DNA of 16,337 bases from CAZIVO01 sp964542765 (GTDB taxonomy: Bacteria; Planctomycetota; UBA1135; UBA2386). The stretch is from the NCBI GenBank assembly GCA_964542765.1, contig CAZIVO010000084.1, forward strand, positions 1 through 16,337. The letters are read 5' to 3'. The position numbers and the translations under genes are program-made. This document shows positions 5,748 to 13,487 of the stretch, piece after piece; the stretch's first letter is position 1, and every line of letters begins with the position of its first letter. Below the pieces are notes generated by a model. That model was not told the origin of the DNA and did no database searches. It worked only from the letters and a program-made list of their open reading frames with translations.

Positions 5748-8033
5748 ATGAAGAACAAGCTGATCCTCATTCTCGTCGCGGCAATGGCTGCGGTTCCATT
5801 ACTGGCCCAGGATGACGAGTCGCGTTTCAACGAGCGGCAGGCCGATCGCCTGAACAAGTTCGCCAAACGGGCCTTTGACAAGGGCTTTCCCCGGCAGGCG
5901 AAGCTGATCTGGCTGCAGACGATCAAGCTCTACGACCTCGATGATGCGGTGGCCCACAAGGCTCTGGGCCATGTGAAGTTGGGCTCTTCCTGGAGTCCCG
6001 ATCCCGATTTCAGCTATCCGACTGCGGATACCGGTTCGGGTTCGGATGGTGCATCGTTATTCAAGTCCTACGAGAAGCTGAAAAAGGATCTGGCCTCGGC
6101 GCATCGCACACAAGCTCAGAAGTGGAGCCGGGCTGAGCGCACTGACAAGTCGCGGTATCATTACCAGATGGTGCTGCGCTGGGTGAAGAGCGATGAGAAA
6201 GCACAGGCGGCCTTGGAGCATCGCGAGATCGGTGGGCTGACAGGAACCAGCCTCGAACAGACGCTGTACGAGCGCTCCAAGATGATCGAACAGGCCGTCG
6301 TCGAACAGTCGAGAATCGATTATGGCGTGGAGAAGATGGCGGCTTCGACTCAGCCTTATCTCGAACGTGCGCAGGTCAAGTACATCACCGTGAAGTCCGA
6401 GCACTTCACCCTTCGGGGGGATCCCGAAGAGGAAGAGAATCTACTCAAGGCACTGGTCTGGGCAGAGCGAGCATTGCAGGTTGCGCAGGTAGCCTTCCCC
6501 AAGGAATCCTTTCCCCAGAATCCTGGCCAGTGGCAAACGGACTGGGCCTTTTTCGTTTCGAAGGATACCTACAAGCAGATTCTTACCGCCAATGGCGACC
6601 GCCTCCCCAATTTGCAGTGGCAACTCGAGCATACATCGACCTCTGGCATTGCCGGCCCCGAAGGTGTTCTGACGGTGGGAGCGACGGGTAGTGTCAAGGT
6701 TCTGTTCGACGCGGTGGTGCGTAATGTTGCTCGGGCCTATGCGGGATTCGGGACGGATGGCTTCCGTGAGGGAATTGGCCATACCTTCGTCGGGATGATC
6801 TTCAATAACAACCGACTCTTCTCGGTCGATCTGATGAAGCAGCAAGGGACCACGGCCAGCGAGGAGGATCGTCAGTACAACTCGCCCGACTTCGATGTCT
6901 GGAAGGACTTGAATCTGGAGTTGGCGTGGAGGAGTACCGGTAGCGTCCCTGCCATGGAGTTGCCCTTCTGTGACGCTGCGAAGTTCACCAATCAGCAGCG
7001 CATCAAGGCCTGGTCGTTCTGCGACTATCTGATGCGAAGAGATCCTGCGTTATTGCGCGACATGGATCGATTGGGCCTGGAGATGCGGCGGGAGAATCGC
7101 ACCAGCCCGATGGAACTGACACAACGGTTTGGTGAGACGCATGATGTTTCGGTTGCGCAACTTGACAAGGAGTGGGAGGACTTCTGGACGGGAGCGAGTC
7201 CGGTGCTCAAGGCGATCCAGAACGATACGCCGCCACTGGCAGCGGTGAGCAAGGGAGTGGAGAAGTGGTTGGCTGCTTACAACGCAGCACGCAAGACCCG
7301 TAACGCCGTGCCGGTGGCCTGGTCGGCAAATCTTTCGACTCGTTGCCATGACCACGCGGTCTACCTCAAGGCGAACAAGAAGCAGCGAGGTCCGGTCGCC
7401 GAGCATAGCCAGGACCCGGCAATGGGGGGGACCCATCTGGGCAGCATGTTCGCGCAGATGGCGGTGGTTGTGACCAGTGCGAAGATCAGCAAGGCGAAGG
7501 ATATGTTCCAGGGATGGTTGGATATTCCGGGATATCGCGACGGACTGGTGAACAATTACATCCGCACCGCCGGGCTTTACAGCATGGGCGATATCCTGGT
7601 CATGAATCTGGTCAGTGACCTTGGTCCGCCACAATCGAAGAGTCGCCAGGGATATCACTGTTATCCGCGCAACACGGACACGCGGATTCCCAGGGAGGTC
7701 GCCGTCGAACTCCTCGGCCCCGAGTTGCGGCAATTACTGGAAAAAAACGGTCACGGCAAACTCAAGAAGGTTGGCTATCCGTTGACCCTTCACTTCGGTG
7801 TTTCGGTTCCTGGCAATCGAAGTTCTTATCGCTGCGCGGTGACCACGTCACGGGGCGATGCGATCGAGGGCCTCATCCTGCTCGATGGGGGCACGATTCG
7901 ACGAACTTCGGCGCCGGGCATGGTCACCTTCTTCCCGCTCGAGCCCCTCGCACGCGGAGAGATCACGGCGACCTGGACCTGGGAACAAGGCAGCGAGGTT
8001 CGACGCTTGAAGGCGAGTTTCACGACCAAGTGA
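5748..8033 (+). CDS. Exported protein with degenerate peptidase-MA-like and CAP domains
   Basis: This is an envelope or secreted protein of 761 residues, function unknown. The start at 5748 is chosen because GGAG lies 5 bases upstream and the product begins with a clean signal peptide (MKNKLILILVAAMAAVPLLAQ). Residues 22-200 are helical and charged and resemble TPR-type sequence. Residues about 210-475 resemble the peptidase MA (gluzincin) family common in planctomycetes. FREGIGHTF (about 339-347) matches the WxxEGLAxyf glutamate block, but the preceding HExxH zinc motif is replaced by VVRNVARAY (about 323-331), so metalloprotease activity is unlikely. Residues about 500-630 resemble a CAP/SCP (YkwD-like) domain: CHDHAVYL with His 536, AEHSQDP with Glu 552 and His 553, and GWLDIPGYRDGLVNN. 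The last 100 residues look like a beta-rich domain. It is divergent from the SGNH gene and ends 24 bases from a convergent gene. The domain assignments are by eye. Confidence 0.75.
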   Translation: MKNKLILILVAAMAAVPLLAQDDESRFNERQADRLNKFAKRAFDKGFPRQAKLIWLQTIKLYDLDDAVAHKALGHVKLGSSWSPDPDFSYPTADTGSGSDGASLFKSYEKLKKDLASAHRTQAQKWSRAERTDKSRYHYQMVLRWVKSDEKAQAALEHREIGGLTGTSLEQTLYERSKMIEQAVVEQSRIDYGVEKMAASTQPYLERAQVKYITVKSEHFTLRGDPEEEENLLKALVWAERALQVAQVAFPKESFPQNPGQWQTDWAFFVSKDTYKQILTANGDRLPNLQWQLEHTSTSGIAGPEGVLTVGATGSVKVLFDAVVRNVARAYAGFGTDGFREGIGHTFVGMIFNNNRLFSVDLMKQQGTTASEEDRQYNSPDFDVWKDLNLELAWRSTGSVPAMELPFCDAAKFTNQQRIKAWSFCDYLMRRDPALLRDMDRLGLEMRRENRTSPMELTQRFGETHDVSVAQLDKEWEDFWTGASPVLKAIQNDTPPLAAVSKGVEKWLAAYNAARKTRNAVPVAWSANLSTRCHDHAVYLKANKKQRGPVAEHSQDPAMGGTHLGSMFAQMAVVVTSAKISKAKDMFQGWLDIPGYRDGLVNNYIRTAGLYSMGDILVMNLVSDLGPPQSKSRQGYHCYPRNTDTRIPREVAVELLGPELRQLLEKNGHGKLKKVGYPLTLHFGVSVPGNRSSYRCAVTTSRGDAIEGLILLDGGTIRRTSAPGMVTFFPLEPLARGEITATWTWEQGSEVRRLKASFTTK

Positions 8034-8057
8034 AGTGGCGGTCTCTCCCGGGACGAG

Positions 8058-11012
8058 CTAGAGCATCAGGCGTTTGGCTGTCAGGCTGACAGTCCGGACG
8101 GCTTTTTCTCGGTAGATCCAGCAGCGAAACTCTCGGCCTTCGTAGCTGCTGTTCCGATTGACAAAATTCTGGATCTCTTCGGGGGTCTTGAAACGGATCA
8201 GCGAACTGCTGCCCGCATCATCGGGAGGGGATTCGATGGCCAGCAGGAGATCACCCGGTGCCAGTTCGAGGTCATCGGGTGCCAGTCCCTTGAGGAGGCG
8301 TTCGACCTGGACCAGGCTGTCCATGATCTCACCGGGCTGTGCAGTTGCATCACCGGTGTATTCGCGATGCAGGTTGATGCAGGCGTCGCGGACGATCGTC
8401 GGTGCTGCCTGCACGGACAGGAGTTTGACTTCCAGTCCGGTCTGGCGGCAGACAGCCCAAGCAGAGGGGCCGAGAGGGCGAATGCGCCGGGTCAGGCGCT
8501 TTCCGTCCCGCTCGATCTCGAAGCTGATCTCGCGATCTGCTGACTTGGTCAAGAGCTGCTTCACGTAACCGACACTCCATGTGAGGCGGATGCTGTCCAT
8601 GGAGGCGAGGCGATCGCCCTTCTTCATGCCTGCTCGGATTGCCGGTCCGAAGGGGCTTACCGTATCGATCATCAGCTTCCCATCGATATCCCTCACCTCC
8701 ATGCCGAGGTAGGCGCTTCGGAGTTTTTCGGGCGTCAGGAGTAGACCCAGGGTCTTCTCTCTCACCCGCTTGACGGCGATGGCGTAGCTGGTGGCCGAAT
8801 GGCTGCCGCCGCCAGCACTGTTGATGCCGATGAGGCGGCCTTGCAGATCGAGCAGGGCACCACCGCTATTGCCTGGATTGATGGCGGCGTCGGTTTCGAT
8901 CAGATCGCGGAGCTTGGCCCAGCGGTTTCTCACGTTGGTCGCCTGATCCAGAGCGCTGACGACGCCCGCGGTGATGGTATTGGCGCGGCCATGTGGGTTG
9001 CCGATGGCGATGGCGGTTTCGCCGACCCTGAGGTGATCGGAATCACCGAGTTCGATGGCATCGACCTGTGATCCTTCCGGGAGTTGTAACTGCAGAAGGG
9101 ACAGGTCTTCTTCGCGGGAGATGCTGAGAACCCGGACCGGATACTGTTTGCCATTGGCGAGTCGTGCATGAACAACGTGGTCGCGGCGCATGCTCCCGTC
9201 TGGCTCGGTAGCGGCATCGACAACGTGCCAGTTGCTGAGAGCCAGGCCCGATCGATCGATGATGACGCCCGAGCCCAAGCTCTCGCCTCGAATCTTGGGC
9301 TGAGCCGGAGCAAAGGGGTTGTCTTCGACATCGGCTTGTGCGGAGGATCGGCTGACGTAGACGTTGATGAGGGCGTTTGCTGACTTCTCCATCATCGCAG
9401 TGATGCCGCTCCGTCGTTGCTTGATCTCCAGCGGTGTTGGCGGTGTTGTTGGCAGCAGTGGGCCATGCTTGGCGAGCACCTCGGCGAAGGCTCTGCGGAT
9501 GCTGTCGGTGCTGGCGACCATCGATAGATTGGTGTCCAGCTTGGCTCGATCGCCTCTTTCGCGAAAAGCGCGGTCGATCTTGTCGATGACCCCGCCATCG
9601 ACGATCCCGAGCAATCTCCCCGAGAGATCGATCAGGGCGCCGCCGGCATTGGCATTTCCCAGGGTGGGGTCGGCTTGTAACCAGTTTTGGCTGCGCCGTG
9701 CGGAGATGACGCCGATGCTGATGGTCAGGGCTCGGTCACCCCAGGGGTTGCCTATGCCCAGGACGGTTTCGCCGAGCATGGCCTTGTCCGAATCTGCCCA
9801 GACGATTGCGGGCAGAGTCATGTTTTTGGGCAAGTCGATCTTCAGGAGTGCAAGATTGAGTTGTCTGTTCGTGGCCAGCGACCGTGCCGTGTAATGACGC
9901 CCGTTGTTCAGGGTCACGTCGATATGCGTGGCCTTGTTGATCAAATGAGCATTGGTCAGCACCAGTCCGTTGGTTGAGATGATGACGCCCGATCCGAGTC
10001 CCGGCCTCCTCCTGCTCGAGTAGGGGTCACGAAGACCGATCTCGGGCATGGATTCTTTGCTGTTCCAGATGCCGACGATGGAACTGGCGACGATGGCGAC
10101 GGCGGCAGCGGTCGGTTTTTGTATTTTTTCAGGCGATGGTTTGCGTGAACTCTTGCCGCCGGCGAATTCCTTTTTGAAAGCGGCTCGGAATGTTGCGGTG
10201 GGAATGGCGAAGCCAAAAGTTGGCTTCTTGAGATCGGTAAGCGTTGGTTCCCTGACTGCGCGCTGCACGTGTTCGGCATTGCAGATCCCGAGCAAGCGGC
10301 CATTGGCGTCGATCAAGGCACCGCCGTGGCTGCGTTGCTGGATGGCAGCGTCGGTCAGCAGAATCTCTTTGGCGGTCAGGGTTTGACTGTCGACGGTGGT
10401 GCCACCACAGGCGTGTGCCACCACCCCGGAGAATGCGAGAGGACTGTTGCCATCGTGATAGCTGAGAACGGCAGCGCGCTCACCTGGTGCGAGCTGGCTT
10501 GAATCAGCCAGTTCGATCGAGGGCAAGACTGTTTTGGACGGGAACTTCGCACGCAAGAGAGCCAGTCCCGATGGAATGTGCTTGGTCAGAAAATGTGCCG
10601 GAAGTTTTTGGCCGCTGCCGAGTTGAATCATCAGGGCGCGGTCTTTCAGGTTTTTTCCGGCAGTGTCGAGGGCTTCTTTCACCAGTGACCATTGAGTGAC
10701 GACCAGCCCCGAAGGGTCGACGATCACACCCGAACTCGGCCGCTCGATCTTGAAGGATCTTTTGGATTCTTTGATCTCGATAAAGACATGAACCACGCTG
10801 GGTAGCGCTTTGGTGGCCGCTGCTGCCATGGGATCGTGATGCTGGTCCTCGCCTCGTGGGAGCGGTGCCAGCAAGGATCGGTTGATCGGCCCCTGGGTCG
10901 ACAGGGGTGCGTGGAGCAAGAGGACCGAGCACAGGAAAAATTGGGACCGTCGCACGAGGACTAGTTTACCCGTCGCTGAGATTTTGGGGTGCTGCCATGA
11001 TCGCGGTAGCAT
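8058..11012 (-). CDS. HtrA-like protein: three tandem trypsin-fold domains plus PDZ domains
   Basis: This is a 984-residue (from ATG 11012) exported HtrA/DegP-related serine protease with an unusual layout. After a hydrophobic export segment (about 23-36) come three trypsin-fold domains: D1 about 65-285, D2 about 303-515, D3 about 535-757. A PDZ domain (about 765-847, LGMEVRDIDG through KKGDRLASMD) and a second divergent PDZ-like domain (about 848-981, with LAPGDLLLAI) follow. D3 has a full triad: His 596 in SNWHVV, Asp 636 in EEDLSLL, and Ser 716 in NPGNSGGAL. D2 keeps His 356 but has Asn 386 for Asp and Ala 456 for Ser. D1 has Ser 109, Gly 149 and His 229 at the three positions. So one active and two pseudo-protease domains are predicted. 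The start ATG follows the CxxC gene stop by four bases. A GTG at 10955 would give a shorter, more typical signal peptide (starting MRRSQ) and is a real alternative. The likely role is envelope protein quality control or regulated proteolysis. Confidence 0.88.
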   Translation of the reverse strand: MLPRSWQHPKISATGKLVLVRRSQFFLCSVLLLHAPLSTQGPINRSLLAPLPRGEDQHHDPMAAAATKALPSVVHVFIEIKESKRSFKIERPSSGVIVDPSGLVVTQWSLVKEALDTAGKNLKDRALMIQLGSGQKLPAHFLTKHIPSGLALLRAKFPSKTVLPSIELADSSQLAPGERAAVLSYHDGNSPLAFSGVVAHACGGTTVDSQTLTAKEILLTDAAIQQRSHGGALIDANGRLLGICNAEHVQRAVREPTLTDLKKPTFGFAIPTATFRAAFKKEFAGGKSSRKPSPEKIQKPTAAAVAIVASSIVGIWNSKESMPEIGLRDPYSSRRRPGLGSGVIISTNGLVLTNAHLINKATHIDVTLNNGRHYTARSLATNRQLNLALLKIDLPKNMTLPAIVWADSDKAMLGETVLGIGNPWGDRALTISIGVISARRSQNWLQADPTLGNANAGGALIDLSGRLLGIVDGGVIDKIDRAFRERGDRAKLDTNLSMVASTDSIRRAFAEVLAKHGPLLPTTPPTPLEIKQRRSGITAMMEKSANALINVYVSRSSAQADVEDNPFAPAQPKIRGESLGSGVIIDRSGLALSNWHVVDAATEPDGSMRRDHVVHARLANGKQYPVRVLSISREEDLSLLQLQLPEGSQVDAIELGDSDHLRVGETAIAIGNPHGRANTITAGVVSALDQATNVRNRWAKLRDLIETDAAINPGNSGGALLDLQGRLIGINSAGGGSHSATSYAIAVKRVREKTLGLLLTPEKLRSAYLGMEVRDIDGKLMIDTVSPFGPAIRAGMKKGDRLASMDSIRLTWSVGYVKQLLTKSADREISFEIERDGKRLTRRIRPLGPSAWAVCRQTGLEVKLLSVQAAPTIVRDACINLHREYTGDATAQPGEIMDSLVQVERLLKGLAPDDLELAPGDLLLAIESPPDDAGSSSLIRFKTPEEIQNFVNRNSSYEGREFRCWIYREKAVRTVSLTAKRLML
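10963..10968 (-). promoter_or_regulatory. Possible internal -10 element at start of HtrA-like gene
   Basis: On the minus strand, GGGTAAACTAG contains TAAACT, 7 bases before the in-frame GTG at 10955. It resembles the G-rich elements before other genes here. If used, it would give a leaderless mRNA starting at that GTG, whose product begins with an ideal basic-then-hydrophobic signal peptide. The same bases are coding if the ATG at 11012 is used. Confidence 0.2.
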
Positions 11013-11016
11013 CGAC

Positions 11017-11880
11017 TCATTTCTTTTTGGCGAGCACTTCGGCGTTGAACTCTGCACGCCCGAGGGACAGTTCCAGCAGTTTCTTTTGGTGCATGAGGTA
11101 GATCTTGTTGTAGGTCAGGAAGCGATTGAAGGCGTGTGCTTTTTTTTCGTCATTGCCTTGCCAGCCATCGCCCTTGGCGAGTGTCTTCATGAGGTTCTCG
11201 AGCATCTTGCTGCAAAGCTTGAGGGTCGGTATTGACCTTACAGCCGGCACCATGAGTTTTTGGTAAGCCTTCGTTTCCTTGCGGCTGTTGGTGCCGGTTG
11301 CAGTGAAGCCATGCAGTGCTTGCAGGACCTTCTCCGCACTCGCGAGAACCGTGCGGAGAGTCTTGGGCTTGGCCCCTTGGAGACTTGGCTTGGGCTTGAT
11401 GACCGGGATCAGCCGCCGGCCTTTGCAGACTTCGCACGCGTATGCTCCCGCACCACGGCATGAGGAACATTTCTGGTTCTTTTTCCCTCCGCCCTGAACC
11501 GGATAGCTCCCCTCTCCACGGCAGCCATCGCAGGGGAAGATCCCGGCTCCGTAGCAACCGGGGCAGTGGACAAGAACAAAGGGATCGGGAATCTGGCCCT
11601 TGCCTCCGCAGGCGCGGCAGGGACTCTTTTTCTTCATGTCGCACTCGAGGCACCGGGTGTTGAATTCGAGATCCTTGCAATGCTGGCAGGCTGTGGTTTT
11701 CAGGCTGCGGCATGCCGGGCAATTGGCGGCCCGGAACTCCTCCCACTGCTGCAGTCCTTGTTCATCGACATGGGTCGCCCGCTCGATGGTGGGCTCAGGA
11801 AGGCGCTGCTGGCCAGATGCGGCCATGGTGGTGATGCCGATCAAGGCGATCAGTCCGAGGTATTTGATCCATTGTTTCAT
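11017..11880 (-). CDS. Exported protein with eight CxxC motifs (DnaJ-type zinc-finger-like)
   Basis: This 287-residue protein has a signal peptide (about 1-23, MKQWIKYLGLIALIGITTMAASG). Residues 54-152 contain eight CxxC motifs (Cys 54/57, 65/68, 77/80, 88/91, 106/109, 117/120, 138/141, 149/152). Several have the CxxCxGxG form of the DnaJ cysteine-rich domain (CRACGGKG, CPGCYGAG, CDGCRGEG, CSSCRGAG). Sixteen cysteines could hold about four zinc ions. No J domain or HPD motif is present, so it is not a DnaJ. The C-terminal third (about 165-287) is Lys-rich and helical, with no recognised fold. Export of a zinc-ribbon protein is unusual, because exposed cysteines could be oxidised. The gene lies four bases upstream of the HtrA-like gene on the same strand, suggesting cotranscription and perhaps shared work in handling unfolded envelope proteins. 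A GGAGG stands 13 bases before the ATG, which is far for a ribosome site. Function is inferred only. Confidence 0.8.
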   Translation of the reverse strand: MKQWIKYLGLIALIGITTMAASGQQRLPEPTIERATHVDEQGLQQWEEFRAANCPACRSLKTTACQHCKDLEFNTRCLECDMKKKSPCRACGGKGQIPDPFVLVHCPGCYGAGIFPCDGCRGEGSYPVQGGGKKNQKCSSCRGAGAYACEVCKGRRLIPVIKPKPSLQGAKPKTLRTVLASAEKVLQALHGFTATGTNSRKETKAYQKLMVPAVRSIPTLKLCSKMLENLMKTLAKGDGWQGNDEKKAHAFNRFLTYNKIYLMHQKKLLELSLGRAEFNAEVLAKKK

Positions 11881-11918
11881 CGGTGATGATGCCCCTCCCG
11901 AGGCTTGTGGAGCGTTCA

Positions 11919-11924
11919 GGTTTA
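11919..11924 (-). promoter_or_regulatory. Possible promoter of the CxxC/HtrA two-gene unit
   Basis: On the minus strand TAAACC lies about 38 bases before the ATG at 11880, with a TTGCAC roughly 18 bases further upstream, a workable -35/-10 spacing though neither box is strong. It sits inside the 218-base divergent region, which otherwise holds a weak 5-bp stem (GCTTG at 11934-11938, CAAGC at 11946-11950) and the dyad at 12067-12084. Confidence 0.3.
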
Positions 11925-12066
11925 CTGGTTCCAGCTTGGCTCGTGCAAGCCCGGTACTCCTTCTGGTAACGGTCTGCCGTTTTTGGGGTCATGGCATGAT
12001 TTTCACCTGTGGGCCTTACCGGCGGTTGCCAGGGAGGATCTGCACGTGTGAGGCTCCTTCCGTGGG

Positions 12067-12084
12067 CAGATTACGGGTAATCTG
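12067..12084. promoter_or_regulatory. 8-bp dyad (operator-like) just upstream of propeller operon
   Basis: CAGATTAC (12067-12074) and GTAATCTG (12077-12084) are exact reverse complements with a 2-base spacer, forming an 18-bp dyad that ends 14 bases before the ATG at 12099. The right arm contains TAATCT (12078-12083), which could itself be a -10 box, so a protein bound here would be expected to block or modulate transcription of the propeller genes. The arm and spacer sizes fit a helix-turn-helix dimer site. Confidence 0.5.
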
Positions 12085-12098
12085 GCGCCGCCTCCGAC

Positions 12099-13487
12099 AT
12101 GATCAATCTCATCCCTCGCCCCTGTGACCGCGCCATGGCGGTCTTCCTTCTCTGCGTTGCCGGCATTCCTGCCCAGGACTGGCCGAGCTATCGCGGCAAC
12201 AATGCACGCAGCGGTGTCAGCAAGACCAATCTGGCATTGCCGCTGCGACAGGCTTGGGTCCATCGCGCCAAGGGTTCGCCACAACCCGCCTGGCCCGGGC
12301 CTGCGAAGGCTGATCTCTACAACAAGCTCAGCGTTCTGCAGCCGCGTTTGGCTTTCGATCGTGCGTTCCATGTGTCGATCGGGAAGGGCAAGCTCTGGTT
12401 CGGTTCTTCGGCGGATGATCAGGTCCATTGTTTGGATGCGCGGACCGGTGAGGAGCTCTGGACCTTCTTTGCCGAGGCGCCGATCCGTTTTGCGCCGACC
12501 TACAGTGGCGGCAGGGTGTTCTTCGGATCGGATGATGGGCGGGCCTACTGTCTTCGAGCCTCGAATGGCGAGGAGGTATGGCGTCATACCGCAGCTCCTC
12601 AAGATATGCGTGTTCCCGGCAATGGTCGTGTGATGTCGGTTTGGCCGGTTCGCACGGGCGTCGTGGTCCATGATGGCAAGGCGTACTTCTGCGCCGGTCT
12701 GTTTCCGGCCGAGGCTTCGTATCTTTGTGCGCTGCGAGTGGCATCGGGGATACCCGTGTGGAAGAAGAGCTTCTCTTCCATACAGCCGCAGGGATACATG
12801 CTCGCTTCCGCTGATCATCTCTATGTCCCGACCGGAAGGGGTCCGCCGATCGTTTTCTCCAGGAAGACCGGCGACAAGATTCGTCAGCTCGGCGGCGAAG
12901 GTGGAACCTTTGCGCTACTCGCTGGTGATTCTCTCATTTATGGGCCGGGGAAGGCTGGCAGTATCGGAGAGTTCGCGGGGACAGGGCAGGACCATGTTGC
13001 GACTTTCCAGGGGAATCAGATGGTCGTGACCCGCGACATGGCATGGCTGTTGACGACGCGAGAACTGTCAGCCCTGCGACGCACCCGTTATTTGGAGTTG
13101 CTTGGTGAGAAGAACGGCTTGGCCGCGCAAACCAAGGAACGGAATGCCGAGTTGAAGAAGCAAAAGGGCAATCGCGTCAAGGCGGCCCAGATCCAAAGGA
13201 AGATCGAGGAGATCGGTGAGCGGTTGAGCGAGATCAGCCAAGAGTTGCGCGCCTGCTTCGTTTGGCGGCGGGCATGTGCCTTGTCGCTGGAGTTGATAGT
13301 GGTGGGAGACCATCTGGTGACCGGCGGTGATGGTGAGATTGCGGTGTTCGATGCGAGTAGTGGCAAGGAGGTGTGGCGCGCGACGGTCGAGGGCCGAGCC
13401 TATGGTTTGGCTGCTGCTGACGGACGGCTTTACGTGAGCACTGATCTGGGGCGCATCCATTGCTTTGCAGCGCAGGAGGAACGATGA
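12099..13487 (+). CDS. Exported PQQ-type beta-propeller protein with coiled-coil insertion
   Basis: This is a 462-residue secreted protein of the PQQ-like (BamB/quinoprotein-like) propeller superfamily. A signal peptide (about 1-25) ends at PAQ, followed by DWPSYRGNN, the usual opening of planctomycete propeller proteins. Propeller blades are seen as repeated strands with the aspartate/tryptophan pattern: VHCLDARTGEELWTF, AYCLRASNGEEVWRH, LCALRVASGIPVWKK, IAVFDASSGKEVWRA and a closing RIHCF. A charged, Lys/Glu-rich helical segment (about 330-384) interrupts the propeller and looks like a coiled coil. No residues for a PQQ dehydrogenase are evident, so it is probably a binding or scaffold protein rather than an enzyme. 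The start at 12099 is preferred over an in-frame ATG at 12135 because it supplies the arginines before the hydrophobic core. No Shine-Dalgarno is visible. Its stop overlaps the start of the next propeller gene (ATGA), so the two are cotranscribed. Confidence 0.85.
   Translation: MINLIPRPCDRAMAVFLLCVAGIPAQDWPSYRGNNARSGVSKTNLALPLRQAWVHRAKGSPQPAWPGPAKADLYNKLSVLQPRLAFDRAFHVSIGKGKLWFGSSADDQVHCLDARTGEELWTFFAEAPIRFAPTYSGGRVFFGSDDGRAYCLRASNGEEVWRHTAAPQDMRVPGNGRVMSVWPVRTGVVVHDGKAYFCAGLFPAEASYLCALRVASGIPVWKKSFSSIQPQGYMLASADHLYVPTGRGPPIVFSRKTGDKIRQLGGEGGTFALLAGDSLIYGPGKAGSIGEFAGTGQDHVATFQGNQMVVTRDMAWLLTTRELSALRRTRYLELLGEKNGLAAQTKERNAELKKQKGNRVKAAQIQRKIEEIGERLSEISQELRACFVWRRACALSLELIVVGDHLVTGGDGEIAVFDASSGKEVWRATVEGRAYGLAAADGRLYVSTDLGRIHCFAAQEER

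Noticed and set aside
8034..8057. Possible bidirectional terminator between the convergent CAP and HtrA-like genes.
   Set aside because: The 24 bases hold only a short CCCGGG palindrome with no stem plus T-tract on either strand.
11017..11057. Earlier in-frame ATG (11057) for the HtrA-like gene.
   Set aside because: It would overlap the CxxC gene by about 40 bases and add a charged extension before an already long signal region; ATG 11012 or GTG 10955 fits better.
12003..12818. 271-residue minus-strand open frame over the start of the propeller gene.
   Set aside because: The opposite strand encodes a clear signal peptide and propeller blades, while this frame shows no domain and is Arg-rich.
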